64,000 nt of DNA from contig JAQWLN010000045.1 in assembly GCA_029247265.1 (NCBI GenBank), positions 16,501 through 80,500 on the forward strand, in the 5' to 3' direction. Position 1 is the stretch's first letter. Each line of letters begins with the position of its first letter. Of the stretch, positions 10,431 to 20,731 are shown piece after piece. The translations under genes were made by a program, and so were the position numbers. This stretch comes from Fuerstiella sp. GTDB lineage: Bacteria > Planctomycetota > Planctomycetia > Planctomycetales > Planctomycetaceae. Below the pieces are notes generated by a model. It did not search any database and had not been told where the DNA came from. It saw nothing but the letters and a program-made list of their open reading frames with translations.

Positions 10431-11399
10431 ATGGCCCCACAGCATCAGCTTCCCTTCGAAAAACCAATTTACGAGCTCGAAGCACAGCTTTCCAAATTGG
10501 AAGGAGAACCCAATCCTCCCCCTGCCGTGCAGGAGAGCATTCGCAAAATGCGCGTCGAACTCACGCAAATGACTCGTGAGCGATACGAAAACCTCGACCC
10601 CTGGGATACTGTCCAGGTGTCGCGCCACCCGGAACGACCTCAGACGCCTGACTATATCGAATTGGTCTTCGATGAATTTGTTGAACTCCATGGTGATAAG
10701 TCGTTCGGTGATGACCGGGCCATCGTCACGGGATTCGCCAAACTCGACGGCCACAAGGTTATGCTTGTGGGCCACCAAAAGGGACGCACACTGAAAGAGC
10801 GTAACGAATGCCTGTATGGCTGTGCTCATCCGGAAGGCTACAGAAAGGCGATGTCCAAAATGGAGATGGCATCGCGTTTCGGAATTCCCATCATCTGCCT
10901 GATTGACACGCCAGGTGCGTACCCGGGCGTCGGAGCGGAAGAACGAGGCCAGGCCTATAACATCGCGGTCAACCTTCGTGACATGTCGACACTGGAAGTG
11001 CCGATCGTGTGTGTAGTGATCGGTGAAGGCGGATCCGGTGGTGCTCTGGGCATCGGGATTGGAGACCATGTCGCGGTTCTGGAGCATGCGTACTATTCGG
11101 TAATCAGTCCGGAAGGTTGTGCGGGCATTCTGTGGAAACACTCCAAACACGCTGACAAAGCTGCCCGGGCGTTGCGCTTCACCAGCAAGGATCTGGTGGA
11201 ACTGGGCATTGTCGATGAAGTCGTCTCAGAACCGCTTGGAGGTGCTCATCGCAACCACCGCCAGATGGCCATGACGCTGAAGGCCACGCTGGTCGAGGCG
11301 CTTCAATCGCTGGACGGGCTGCCCAAAGACGAGCTGCTTGATCGCCGCTACGATCGATTTCGAAAAATCGGCGTATTTGAGGAAGGTGCTGTGGCCTAG
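10431..11399 (+). CDS. accA: acetyl-CoA carboxylase carboxyltransferase subunit alpha
   Basis: LPFEKPIYELEAQLSKLE...RHPERPQTPDYIELVFDEFVELHGDKSFGDDRAIVTGFAKLDGHKVMLVGHQKGR...GGSGGALGIGIGDHVAVLEHAYYSVISPEGCAGILWK. Confidence 0.97.
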   Translation: MAPQHQLPFEKPIYELEAQLSKLEGEPNPPPAVQESIRKMRVELTQMTRERYENLDPWDTVQVSRHPERPQTPDYIELVFDEFVELHGDKSFGDDRAIVTGFAKLDGHKVMLVGHQKGRTLKERNECLYGCAHPEGYRKAMSKMEMASRFGIPIICLIDTPGAYPGVGAEERGQAYNIAVNLRDMSTLEVPIVCVVIGEGGSGGALGIGIGDHVAVLEHAYYSVISPEGCAGILWKHSKHADKAARALRFTSKDLVELGIVDEVVSEPLGGAHRNHRQMAMTLKATLVEALQSLDGLPKDELLDRRYDRFRKIGVFEEGAVA

Positions 11400-11721
11400 G
11401 CCAGACCTCAGCGGAACACCGCCCAGCCGTATTGCCATCGAACGAAACCCATCGGCCACATAGGTGGGTGCGTGCACGCTAATTGCGGTATGGCTTAGTG
11501 CGGGGCAGTCCTGCGGCACAGGTCGCTCTGAAATGGTATATGGGTGTTCAGAAAATGCCGAGGGCTTAGCGACAGCCCCGCGTCACCAATCTGCATAGAA
11601 CCCATTTTCAGGCAACACCCAACGTCCGATAATGTCCGTTATGTTAAGTTAATCCCGAATAGCAGCGGTTTCTATAGACCCAGAAAACGCCCTGCCTGAA
11701 TCGGCGATCGACCACAGACGA

Positions 11722-12933
11722 TCATCTCAATGACTGATTCAGACGCTGTTGAAGGTCAAAGCTCAGGCTGTTCCACGACACACGAGCTTTTTCCAACTGG
11801 CGAACAATCCGTTCATCCAGGCGGGTTGAGACAGTAGTCTGAGGATCGGGATCGTGTGCTTCCATACGCAGATCAGCCGACCAGTCTTCGATTACAGCCT
11901 GCTGAACCTGAGGGGGAACCCCCATTAAATGCTCCCTGGTTCGCTGGGTGATCATCTGGCGATCCTGGTAGATGTCGCCGATTTCGTCCAGGAGTTCAGA
12001 ACAACTTCGCTGGCCCGCCCTGCTCCGAGATGTTGGGCCGCTTTCAGCACCAACCACATTCAGAAAATCAGAGACCACATTCGACACTTCAACGGGCAAG
12101 GACCGGCTGACATCAAATGCCAGATTCTGCTTCTGACGAGCTGTCGCAGAATTCCAATATTGCTGCAATTGAGGGGCAAATTCCTGTCGCAGCCTCTGTG
12201 GCAATCGCCTCAGCATTTCATCCAGCGACAACCCATTCCCTGTGTTCGACGGATCCGAAATCCCCGAAGAACCAATTCCCGTCGCGCCAACGATTCCATC
12301 AAGCAGATCGGGCAATCGAAATTCATCGCCCAATTCCCGACTTTCGCTCTCACGTGACGGTTCCGAATGATCGTCTCCCCACAGGTCAGGCAATGAAGTT
12401 TCATGCCCCAGATTCTCATGCAGGGGGGTCAATTCACTTTTGTACTTCGCGAGATATTCGTGAAAGTATTCGGGGGTCAATGGTTCTATGTGATCCAGAA
12501 TGTAGCAGGCGGCCTCGCCACTTTTGGACTCAAGTACGGTCGACTTCAGAGAATCAGAAAGCGTCACCGCAAAAAAAGTTCCCACCAGACAGATCACAGC
12601 ACCTTTTAAAAATCCAAACAAGCCGCCCAAATGACGATCAAAGTCTTTGAATTTCGCTTTCTCAAGCCAGCTGTTCAGAATACGAGCCATCATAAATGAC
12701 CCCAGCGAAAAGCCGAGGTACAAAATGAACATCGAAATCCAGTGCTTCAACGGCTGCTCAACGTTGATCATCGGTTCGATCGCCGGAGCCAGCTTGTCAG
12801 CAAACTTGAAACACAACACGAGCGCAGCAATCCAGGCCAGCTGAGTCAGCAGCCCGCGCTGAGCCCCCTGCCACGCAGTGTAAAACAAAATCGCCAGAAC
12901 GACGAAGTCGTACCAACTCACCATAACCAGCAC
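11722..12933 (-). CDS. CvpA-like membrane protein with long C-terminal extension
   Basis: N-term WYDFVVLAILFYTAWQGAQRGLLTQLAWIAALVLCFKFADKLAP and multiple TM segments match CvpA; C-terminal ~230 aa hydrophilic. Confidence 0.7.
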   Translation of the reverse strand: MLVMVSWYDFVVLAILFYTAWQGAQRGLLTQLAWIAALVLCFKFADKLAPAIEPMINVEQPLKHWISMFILYLGFSLGSFMMARILNSWLEKAKFKDFDRHLGGLFGFLKGAVICLVGTFFAVTLSDSLKSTVLESKSGEAACYILDHIEPLTPEYFHEYLAKYKSELTPLHENLGHETSLPDLWGDDHSEPSRESESRELGDEFRLPDLLDGIVGATGIGSSGISDPSNTGNGLSLDEMLRRLPQRLRQEFAPQLQQYWNSATARQKQNLAFDVSRSLPVEVSNVVSDFLNVVGAESGPTSRSRAGQRSCSELLDEIGDIYQDRQMITQRTREHLMGVPPQVQQAVIEDWSADLRMEAHDPDPQTTVSTRLDERIVRQLEKARVSWNSLSFDLQQRLNQSLR

Positions 12934-13014
12934 CCGACAATCAATTCAGAATTTGTGCCAAGTCCACACCCGTCGCAGTATAGGCGGTTTGAGCGATACG
13001 CGGAAAGATGGAAT

Positions 13015-13464
13015 TCAGAACGTCTTTCGACTGTCCAGTAGCAGCGTTACGGGACCGTCGTTGACCAGTTCCACATCCATCTGAGCCTGAAAGGTGCCCG
13101 TTTCGACCACGACGCCTCGCCCTCGCAGTTCAGCAACGAAGCTTTGATAAAGACTGTCAGCGAGTTCCGGACGAGCTGCGGAGACAAACGCCGGCCGACG
13201 CCCTTTGCGACAGTCTCCTAACAACGTGAACTGGCTGACAACCAGAGCGGATCCAGCCACGTCCGTCAGGTCGAGATTCATCTTACCGTCGCCGTCCTCG
13301 AACACGCGCAGTCCTGCAACCTTGCCCGCCAGCCAGACAACGTCTTCCTGAGCATCGTCTGCCGCGACCCCCAGCAGGATCAACAACCCCTGCTGAATGG
13401 CCCCGACAACTTCTGCATCAACCGTTACGGACGCTCTGGAAACTCGTTGAACAACGGCACGCAT
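13015..13464 (-). CDS. dtd: D-aminoacyl-tRNA deacylase
   Basis: [37 protein letters not shown]...[27 protein letters not shown]. Confidence 0.95.
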   Translation of the reverse strand: MRAVVQRVSRASVTVDAEVVGAIQQGLLILLGVAADDAQEDVVWLAGKVAGLRVFEDGDGKMNLDLTDVAGSALVVSQFTLLGDCRKGRRPAFVSAARPELADSLYQSFVAELRGRGVVVETGTFQAQMDVELVNDGPVTLLLDSRKTF

Positions 13465-13602
13465 AGGGAAGACTCTTGAGAACCTGCAGCGGAAGACTCA
13501 CCACGGGAAAAATGAAACACGTTAATGCCAAGGAACCGTATCCGATTTCTGCGCCGCCTCAAGCGTGCCGAAATTCCCGACGCCTCGGCAATCATCAGTC
13601 AT

Positions 13603-14427
13603 TCAGAATTTTCCGACCCGTCGTTCGCGAGACGGCAGAATTTCCAGGCACGTTGTCCACCAGCCGGTCATCACCGTCTGAATAAACTCGTCCGGCAGCT
13701 TCTCGCGACGCATCTCGTTCGCCAGTAATTCGTAATCGTAGGCCACGGGAACAAAGTCGACTGACACCGGAATGGCCCCGCCGTTCGCAGTGCAGGGAAG
13801 GGCGTCCGAATCGGCATCGGACCCAGTACGCAGAACGGTGTACCAGACATTCGTACTGCCGTCGTTCTCGGGGCGTCCCAGGACACCAACGTTCACATAA
13901 CGACGAAGATCTCTCAGTTCCCGCTGCCAGTGAATTCCGGTATGAGTTCCGATAATCAGATCTGCTGATCGTTCGTCGGCCAGCCGGTTCAAAAATGCAG
14001 TGCTGGTGGTTGACTGCCAGAGAAACTCGTTGGTCCGGCGCGGGCTGCCATGACAGAGTAACAGGCGAAGGCCGTCAACAGTCAATCCTAGTTCCTTTGG
14101 CAAACCACGGAGCCAGGCTTTGTTATCTGCGCAGGTGTTTTGCAGCGTGTAGTCGTAGCTAACCTGTGCGAAGTGGTTGTCATCGGGGTCCGTGTAGCCG
14201 CACTGACAATCGTTCAGTTCGTTTCCGATACTGTCGTCGTAGTTGCCCTGCACGCAAATAATTTCATGTTGACGCAGCAACGGGAAAACGCGATCGGGAT
14301 AAGGCCCGAACGCACCAAGATCTCCCAGACAGTACATCGCATCAACATTGCGCTGCTGCGCATCAGCGATGGCAACCTCCAGAGCCAGGTAGTTGCTGTA
14401 TAGTCCACCAAACAGTGCAAGCTTCAT
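13603..14427 (-). CDS. metallophosphoesterase family protein
   Basis: MKLALFGGLYSNYLALEVAIADAQ...AMYCLGDLGAFGPYPD...CVQGNYDDSIG...LLLCHGSPR...IIGTHTGIHW. Confidence 0.9.
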   Translation of the reverse strand: MKLALFGGLYSNYLALEVAIADAQQRNVDAMYCLGDLGAFGPYPDRVFPLLRQHEIICVQGNYDDSIGNELNDCQCGYTDPDDNHFAQVSYDYTLQNTCADNKAWLRGLPKELGLTVDGLRLLLCHGSPRRTNEFLWQSTTSTAFLNRLADERSADLIIGTHTGIHWQRELRDLRRYVNVGVLGRPENDGSTNVWYTVLRTGSDADSDALPCTANGGAIPVSVDFVPVAYDYELLANEMRREKLPDEFIQTVMTGWWTTCLEILPSRERRVGKF

Positions 14428-14433
14428 GGTGAC

Positions 14434-15339
14434 TCAGTCAGATTCCCGCGGGCGCAGCGTTGTGTTGGTGCAGATGGCTCCAAACTGATAACACGTATAG
14501 CAGGCGCCATAATTCAGAGGAAAAGGATGCAGTGACTCGGCCAGTGTGTCTCCCATCTTTCCGTCGCTGGCTTCCAGCAAAATCGGGCAAACGTAGACGC
14601 CTCGATTAGTGATCACGCGACTGTGATGGCACAACAGCTGATTTCTGTCAAAGCCCTCCATCATCTGATGTGTGATACGTTCTGTTTCAGCGTATCCTTC
14701 CATCCGGTTTTCTTCGGCGCCGATCTTCAGACGAGGCAGAATTTTCAGACGAGGTCGGTGGCACCCAAGTTGTCGCAGCACATCTCGAAACTGCTGCAGG
14801 ATCTCAGCGTTGCGGGAATCGTCCCATGTTTGAGTCATCGTAATGATGGGCAAAAAGTCGTGTTCGCACAGCAAAGCAACCCCCTTGATGGCTCGTTCAA
14901 AGGTGCCGTCACCGCGGATAGGGTCGTTAATTTCGGCAGCTGGCCCGTCAACTGAAACGCGAAATTCAAGACTGAATCCGGACTGCTCTTCAGCTGCACG
15001 TAATTCGCTCAGCCACTCCGGCTTCAACACGGTTCCATTTGTCAGGACGGTCGCTGGTCCAAAATCCAGCGTACGCTTCAACATGGGTACCAGATTTCTG
15101 TTCAGAAACGGTTCACCACCCGTGAAGTAATATTCGCGCACCCCCTGTTCAACAGACTCCAACAATGCCGTTTCGACCTGTTCAAAACTCAGAAACTCGA
15201 AACTGTGATTGTTGGGACTACAGCTGATGAAGCAGTGTCGGCAAGTCAGATTGCAGATCGTTCCAGCGACCTGAAACCAGAGTTCGTCAAGCGACGTCAG
15301 TTCAATACGTGGCGTGTCCATGACTTCCGGATTACTCAC
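14434..15339 (-). CDS. radical SAM protein with C-terminal cysteine-rich region
   Basis: LWFQVAGTICNLTCRHCFISCSPN (CxxxCxxC), EYYFTGGEPFLNRNLVPML, C-term CHHSRVITNRGVYVCPILLEASDGKMGDTL...CYTCYQFGAICTN (auxiliary cluster-like). Confidence 0.92.
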   Translation of the reverse strand: MSNPEVMDTPRIELTSLDELWFQVAGTICNLTCRHCFISCSPNNHSFEFLSFEQVETALLESVEQGVREYYFTGGEPFLNRNLVPMLKRTLDFGPATVLTNGTVLKPEWLSELRAAEEQSGFSLEFRVSVDGPAAEINDPIRGDGTFERAIKGVALLCEHDFLPIITMTQTWDDSRNAEILQQFRDVLRQLGCHRPRLKILPRLKIGAEENRMEGYAETERITHQMMEGFDRNQLLCHHSRVITNRGVYVCPILLEASDGKMGDTLAESLHPFPLNYGACYTCYQFGAICTNTTLRPRESD

Positions 15340-16667
15340 GGTGCGATTCCTTCCGTGACCGTCACCTGTTCGGTCAGCGCAATGTGATCAAACAGTGTGT
15401 CAATCTGTTTCAAACCGTTCTGCAGCAAGAATCGTGAATCGCGGCCGTAACTGGCAGCACCAAGAATAAAGAAGTTGGGTTCCGGGTTCTGCAACAGCTC
15501 CGGCCCGCCGACACTTTGTTGCAGGCAGTCGCCCGAAGATTCACCCAGCAGGTGAGCGGACAGTTTCATCGGACCGTCCGTGGCGTAGCATCGATGAACC
15601 TGCAGCTCTCGAAAAGCGTCTGTGTTCGGTCGAAACCCGGCATTCGCAACAATGCGGTCCACGACAACCTGCTCCCTGCCCTTCTCTGCAGATTCGTCCT
15701 CTTCCGGCCACGTCAAACCTACCCGAATTCTGGCAGCCGTGCGACTCAGCTGATCGATCAGCGGTCCCGCCAGCCACTCCACGCACGAATCCGCTTGCAG
15801 CGCCAGTCGATTGGCATTCTCCGTCAGCGTCGTCCGTTCCACCAGTACATCGTTGTCGGCCAGCGGTATGGGGGCATTGCGGTTGCCGCGAGTGACCCAG
15901 GTGATCCGCGTCGCTGGTACAGAAGTCTGAAGTTCCGCCAGGAGACAAACCGATGTGGCTGCTGAGTAGCCACTGCCGACAACCAGAGTGTGGCGACCTG
16001 CAAATTGCTCACGATCATCACCGGAAATCTCGGGGATCCGATAGTCTGCATCAGACAATACAGTCGACTCTCCCGGGCACGGCATCCCGCCGGCCCCAAT
16101 AAACCGGTGCCCGGACACAAAGCCGGTGCAATCCACCAGCACATCTGACTCAAATACTTTTTCAAATCCGGCGGCTTCAACTGAACGCTCAGATCCACCG
16201 CTGGATGACTCAAGATCAAAATCCTCAATGCCGTCCGAATCAGAGCATTCAGAATGCACCCGGCACAGGATCCGAAACGGTTTGGTTCCTCGCACAGGCT
16301 GACCGATAAGGTCTGACTTACCACATGTCGATCGGCTGACAGCAACCACTTCATGCTGTTCCAGCACGCTGACATCCGAGCGGATTCCTTCAGCCAATGG
16401 TTCCAGGTAACTCATCACGTACTCATTGCCAGAAAGTATCGAATCGTCCCCCGGCAGAAGTGCCCTGGCCGCAACGGCCGTTCTGCCAGCGAACGAACTG
16501 TTCATTTTGAAGGGCGTAAACAGACGCACATGCCCCCAGCGCCTGACAGCATCGCCGACGCATCCCTTCTCCAGAATCGTAACATCGAATCCATCAGCAC
16601 TCGCGCGAAGCGCCGTTTCCAGTCCAATCGGACCGCCACCCACAATGATAAGTCTTCGTTTGCTCAT
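15336..16667 (-). CDS. FAD/NAD(P)-binding oxidoreductase
   Basis: MSKRRLIIVGGGPIGLETALRASADGFDVTILEKG...LVVGSGYSAATSVCLLAEL; 4-nt overlap with the downstream radical SAM gene (15336-15339). Confidence 0.9.
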   Translation of the reverse strand: MSKRRLIIVGGGPIGLETALRASADGFDVTILEKGCVGDAVRRWGHVRLFTPFKMNSSFAGRTAVAARALLPGDDSILSGNEYVMSYLEPLAEGIRSDVSVLEQHEVVAVSRSTCGKSDLIGQPVRGTKPFRILCRVHSECSDSDGIEDFDLESSSGGSERSVEAAGFEKVFESDVLVDCTGFVSGHRFIGAGGMPCPGESTVLSDADYRIPEISGDDREQFAGRHTLVVGSGYSAATSVCLLAELQTSVPATRITWVTRGNRNAPIPLADNDVLVERTTLTENANRLALQADSCVEWLAGPLIDQLSRTAARIRVGLTWPEEDESAEKGREQVVVDRIVANAGFRPNTDAFRELQVHRCYATDGPMKLSAHLLGESSGDCLQQSVGGPELLQNPEPNFFILGAASYGRDSRFLLQNGLKQIDTLFDHIALTEQVTVTEGIAP

Positions 16668-16673
16668 GTTTAT

Positions 16674-17789
16674 TCAGACAACGGAAGGCATTGTGATGCG
16701 AGTCGGGCTCAGACCATCCAGACTGATGGCTGGAGTGCGGTCCATCATCAAGTCTGCCAGAATACCGGCCGTGGCGGGGGACATCTGTAACCCAGACCGG
16801 AAATGCCCTGCCCCGACAAACACGTTGTCATATCCGGGCACAGGTCCCAGAAACGGCAACTCGTCCGGAGACCCCGGCCGCAGTCCCGCCCAGCAGCGAA
16901 CGACTTCAGCGGCTCCCAATTCCGGCACAATGGATTCAGCGAAACCAAGCAATCCGGAAATGCCCTCGGTCGTATTTCTCTTTTCAAAACCAACATGCTC
17001 CTGCGTTGAGCCGACAAGAATCAGCCCATCAGCCCGCGGCACCAGATAACGGCGGCCCAGTTCGATGACGCACTGAAACGGCAACTGACCGACTCGTAAC
17101 TGAGCGATCTGTCCGCGTACCGGAGCCACTGGAAGTTTAACACCCAGCGGCTTCATCAGTTGCCCCGTCCATGCCCCCGCAGTCAGACACAACCGGTCTG
17201 CTCCAAAGCGCCGTGACGGCGAATTCACTTCAACTGTCCTGCCCTGCGCACGAATGGTCAAGGAGTCCACATCTTCCACGATTTCCACTCCCAGCCCCTG
17301 ACAGGCCGTCGTCAAGGCTTTCAGGTGCCGAGGGTTCCTGACCTGAGCAAATTCCGGCAGAAATGCGCCGCGTTGAAACTGGGTATGCAGGCCCGGCACG
17401 TATCGCTCAAGCGCTGCACGATCGAGTGTGTCACAGTCCAGACCTTCAGCACGCCACTGTTTAATCTGTGAATCAACGGCCGGACCGTCGAGTCCCACTT
17501 CCACGGCTCCACATTTTCTGTAGCCGTTATCGATCCCGCTCAGCTCTCTCAGTTGAGCGGAAAATTGTTCCCACAGATCATAGCTGCAGGAACGCAAACG
17601 GGCTTCGGGAGTTGCAGCGGTCGCCGCATGCCCGGGAGGCAACATCCCGGCACCAGCCCATGATGCTTCCGTACCGACACGTTGCCGGTCCACGACGATC
17701 ACCGAAACGCCCTGCCCTGCCAACTGGAAGGCCGTAGTGAGCCCGATGACTCCGCCGCCGATGATCAAAATATCCGATCCGTATTGCAT
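16674..17789 (-). CDS. FAD-dependent glycine/D-amino-acid oxidase (ThiO-like)
   Basis: DILIIGGGVIGLTTAFQLAGQGVSVIVVDRQRVGTEASWAGAGMLPPG...GLRPGSPDELPFLGPVPGYDNVFVGAGHFRSGLQMSPATAGILADL. Confidence 0.88.
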   Translation of the reverse strand: MQYGSDILIIGGGVIGLTTAFQLAGQGVSVIVVDRQRVGTEASWAGAGMLPPGHAATAATPEARLRSCSYDLWEQFSAQLRELSGIDNGYRKCGAVEVGLDGPAVDSQIKQWRAEGLDCDTLDRAALERYVPGLHTQFQRGAFLPEFAQVRNPRHLKALTTACQGLGVEIVEDVDSLTIRAQGRTVEVNSPSRRFGADRLCLTAGAWTGQLMKPLGVKLPVAPVRGQIAQLRVGQLPFQCVIELGRRYLVPRADGLILVGSTQEHVGFEKRNTTEGISGLLGFAESIVPELGAAEVVRCWAGLRPGSPDELPFLGPVPGYDNVFVGAGHFRSGLQMSPATAGILADLMMDRTPAISLDGLSPTRITMPSVV

Positions 17790-18203
17790 CGTTGTGTTCT
17801 CAACTTGCTGAAGCGATCAGCGGCGTCTTCACAAATTCCGTCTCTACTCGTGAACCGTCATTTTTATCAAAACTCGACGACATTTGCGGCACTCACCGGA
17901 ATCGAAACTCAGAATTCCGTGTCCGCGGCCCAAAAGTGTGAAGTTCATTACCAACGAATCGCTCTGGTTCGAGCGTTGACCAACGTCCCGCGCTCGCCGT
18001 CGGACTGCAGCAGCGGCAGATTACGGTGTGTCAGCGCCACGATGACTGTACGGTGAGCGTATTCTGCATGCGGATTCGGGTGGCCATCCATTGATTTGAT
18101 CTGGTCGAATTCGGCCACAAACGGTATATCTCAGCAGCGGGTTCACGATGGATGTGGACGCCCCTGAAGAACGTCACTGTTGCGATGCATGGAGGCACCG
18201 ACA

Positions 18204-19376
18204 ATGCGAGACACATTCCTGCCGTTCGCTCCACCACTGATCGGTGAAGCTGAAATTGAAGAAGTCATCGACACGCTGCGTTCAGGCTGGCTGACGACTG
18301 GCCCGAAAACACGGAAGTTCGCCGACGAATTTGCGGCGTATACTCAAGCGCCAGCAGCCCTGACGTTAAGCTCGTGCACGGCGGCGCTGCACCTGTCACT
18401 GGTCGCGCTGGAAATCGGTCCGGGCGATGAAGTCATTACCACTCCGCTGACCTTTGCCGCGTCCGTCAACGTCATCGAACACGCCGGTGCGCGGCCGGTG
18501 CTGGTTGATGTGGAACCGGACACACTGAACATAGACCCTGAGAAAATCGAGCAGGCTATTACTCCGAACACGAAGGCGATCATTGCGGTTCACTATGCCG
18601 GACACCCGGTCGAGCTGGATGTGATTCGTGATATTGCCCGACGTCACGACCTGCATCTGATCGAAGACGCAGCACACGCAATCGGAGCGGCATGGAAAGG
18701 CCAACCAGTCGGCACCGGTGACAACCCCACATGCTTCAGTTTCTACGCCACCAAGAATCTGACGACCGGAGAAGGCGGAATGCTGACGGGCGACCAGGAC
18801 CTGATTGATCGGGCAAGGACGCTGAGTCTGCACGGCATGAGTCGCGAAGCGTGGAGCCGTTATACAGCCGGAGGGAAATGGGCTTATGACGTGGTTGCTC
18901 CCGGATTCAAATACAACATGACCGATATTCAGGCCGCACTCGGTCTGCAACAGTTGCGAGGTTTTGAATCCATGCAGCAGCGGCGACGCGATATCGTGCA
19001 ACAGTACGATGCTGCCTTTACAGACGTCCCGGCGTTTCAGACTCCAGTGACACGGCCGCATGTGACGCATGCATGGCACCTTTACGTGCTGCGGCTGAAC
19101 GAAGATGAACTGACGATCAACCGAAACCAGTTCATTGAACAACTCAACGAACGCAACATTGGCACATCCGTACACTTCATTCCCATCCACCTTCATTCAC
19201 ACTACGCTAAGAAGTACGGCTGGCACGCCGAGGATTTTCCCGCCGCGCTGAGCAACTATAACCGCATGCTCAGCCTGCCGCTGTCACCGAAGATGACCGA
19301 TCAGGATGTGGCCGACGTTATCGAAGCAGTGACGGATATCGCCGCACAGACCAAACAACAGCAATTGGCTGCCTAA
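18204..19376 (+). CDS. DegT/DnrJ/EryC1/StrS family PLP aminotransferase
   Basis: GWLTTGPKTRKFADEFAAY...LTLSSCTAALHLSLVAL...GPGDEVITTPLTFAASVNVIEHAGARPVLVDVEPDTLNIDP...FSFYATKNLTTGEGGML; GGAGG about 9 nt upstream of ATG 18204. Confidence 0.95.
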   Translation: MRDTFLPFAPPLIGEAEIEEVIDTLRSGWLTTGPKTRKFADEFAAYTQAPAALTLSSCTAALHLSLVALEIGPGDEVITTPLTFAASVNVIEHAGARPVLVDVEPDTLNIDPEKIEQAITPNTKAIIAVHYAGHPVELDVIRDIARRHDLHLIEDAAHAIGAAWKGQPVGTGDNPTCFSFYATKNLTTGEGGMLTGDQDLIDRARTLSLHGMSREAWSRYTAGGKWAYDVVAPGFKYNMTDIQAALGLQQLRGFESMQQRRRDIVQQYDAAFTDVPAFQTPVTRPHVTHAWHLYVLRLNEDELTINRNQFIEQLNERNIGTSVHFIPIHLHSHYAKKYGWHAEDFPAALSNYNRMLSLPLSPKMTDQDVADVIEAVTDIAAQTKQQQLAA

Positions 19377-19392
19377 TTCAGGGGGCGATAAC

Positions 19393-20610
19393 ATGGACGG
19401 ACTTTCGTCTGACAGTCGCGGAATCGAACGCAACGTCCCCCGGGGACAACGGCCTGTTTCTCACGTGCGCAAGTTGTTGTTCAGCGCGGCGACCGTGGCT
19501 GCAGTACTGTTGCTGCTTGAAGCCGGTGCGCGTGTCGTCAGTCCGGGGGCGCAGAATCAGCGATTCCGGCAGATCAATCAGATTGTCATGTTTCTGGGAA
19601 CACAACCGTCCGATCTGATGCTGGATTTTGACTCAGAACGATTCTGGAAGCTGAAGCCGAATATCACGATCAATGATCCTGACAACACGTTCTGGCAGGG
19701 AACGGTTTCGAATGCACAGGGATTTCGCTGTTCGGATTTCGATCTAAAGAAAACCCCCGGAACGCTGCGAATCGTGTGCTTCGGTGACAGCAGTACGTTT
19801 GGCATCGGGGCTCGCATGGAAGACACCTGGCCGGCTCAGCTGCAACAGCTGCTGGCCGACGGAATTGCCACGGGAAGTTCAACCTCAGTGGACACCCGAG
19901 ATGTACGGCGAGTGGAAGTGATCAACGCGGGCGTGCCCGGATACACATCGCATCAGGGTGTGCAGCACATGCGGCAGAAACTGGACGATCTTGATCCGGA
20001 CATCGTCATGGCTTCCTATGCCAACAATGATTTCTGGCACTGGGACGACCAAACGGATGCTCAACATGCAGCACGACTGAATTGCGACGGCGATCTTCGT
20101 AGTATGCTGATGCACAGTCGGATCATGCAGTTGATGGATGACTTGTGTTCCCGAGTGCAAAGCCCCCCTGCCCCGGAAACTGTTGCCACGGCCTCTCCCA
20201 ACCAGCATTGGGCCGAAGCCGCCACCGTTAACTACTTCGCTCCCAACGATAAATGGACACGTCGAGTTCCGTTGGATTCCTTTCGAGACAACGTGAATCG
20301 GATGGCCGACATGTGCGAACAGCGAAGTCTGCCATTGATTCTGGTGAAGTGGCCCGATCAGCCTCAGGCTGCCGGAAACTGGAGTCCTCGTATCGCCTAC
20401 CAGAATGTGCTTGAAGAAGTTGCTGCAGAACGCGCGCTGCAAATCGCTGATGTCGTGAGACTGTTTCAGGAAAACCGAGGCTGGTCCGTCGGCACTTATG
20501 TGCCAAATGACATTGTCCACGTCAATCGCGATGGAAACAGCCTTGCAGCCATCGCCGCCAGAGAGGCTATTGAACTGGCTCGGTCGCAATCAAAGTTGAT
20601 GACGAACTAG
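19393..20610 (+). CDS. membrane-anchored SGNH/GDSL hydrolase family protein
   Basis: N-terminal TM (LLFSAATVAAVLLLLEAGARVV); RIVCFGDSSTFGIGARMEDTWPAQLQ (block I), GVPGYTSHQG; C-term NDIVHVNRDGNSLAA. Confidence 0.85.
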   Translation: MDGLSSDSRGIERNVPRGQRPVSHVRKLLFSAATVAAVLLLLEAGARVVSPGAQNQRFRQINQIVMFLGTQPSDLMLDFDSERFWKLKPNITINDPDNTFWQGTVSNAQGFRCSDFDLKKTPGTLRIVCFGDSSTFGIGARMEDTWPAQLQQLLADGIATGSSTSVDTRDVRRVEVINAGVPGYTSHQGVQHMRQKLDDLDPDIVMASYANNDFWHWDDQTDAQHAARLNCDGDLRSMLMHSRIMQLMDDLCSRVQSPPAPETVATASPNQHWAEAATVNYFAPNDKWTRRVPLDSFRDNVNRMADMCEQRSLPLILVKWPDQPQAAGNWSPRIAYQNVLEEVAAERALQIADVVRLFQENRGWSVGTYVPNDIVHVNRDGNSLAAIAAREAIELARSQSKLMTN

Positions 20611-20615
20611 AGCAG

Positions 20616-20700
20616 TTTTCGAAAACATGTAGCACGTTCGGGCTCGTGGGAAGCCCACATGGCAGGCGGGAAAGCGTCATTCGCGGCCACAAGCCAGCGT
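20616..20700 (+). repeat. dispersed intergenic repeat, copy A
   Basis: ttttcgaaaacatgtagcacgttcgggctcgtggg... matches 51781-51864 (32/35 over the first 35 nt, weaker after). Confidence 0.75.
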
Positions 20701-20731
20701 AAAACGCTGCAGGCGAACGGAACCTGTCGAC

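Noticed and set aside
18396-19196. 266-aa minus-strand ORF antisense to the DegT aminotransferase
   Set aside because: High-GC antisense frame; the plus strand is a clear conserved enzyme and the antisense product has no recognisable motif. Same reasoning for other long antisense ORFs (e.g. 10407..11150, 21629..22603, 57034..57672).
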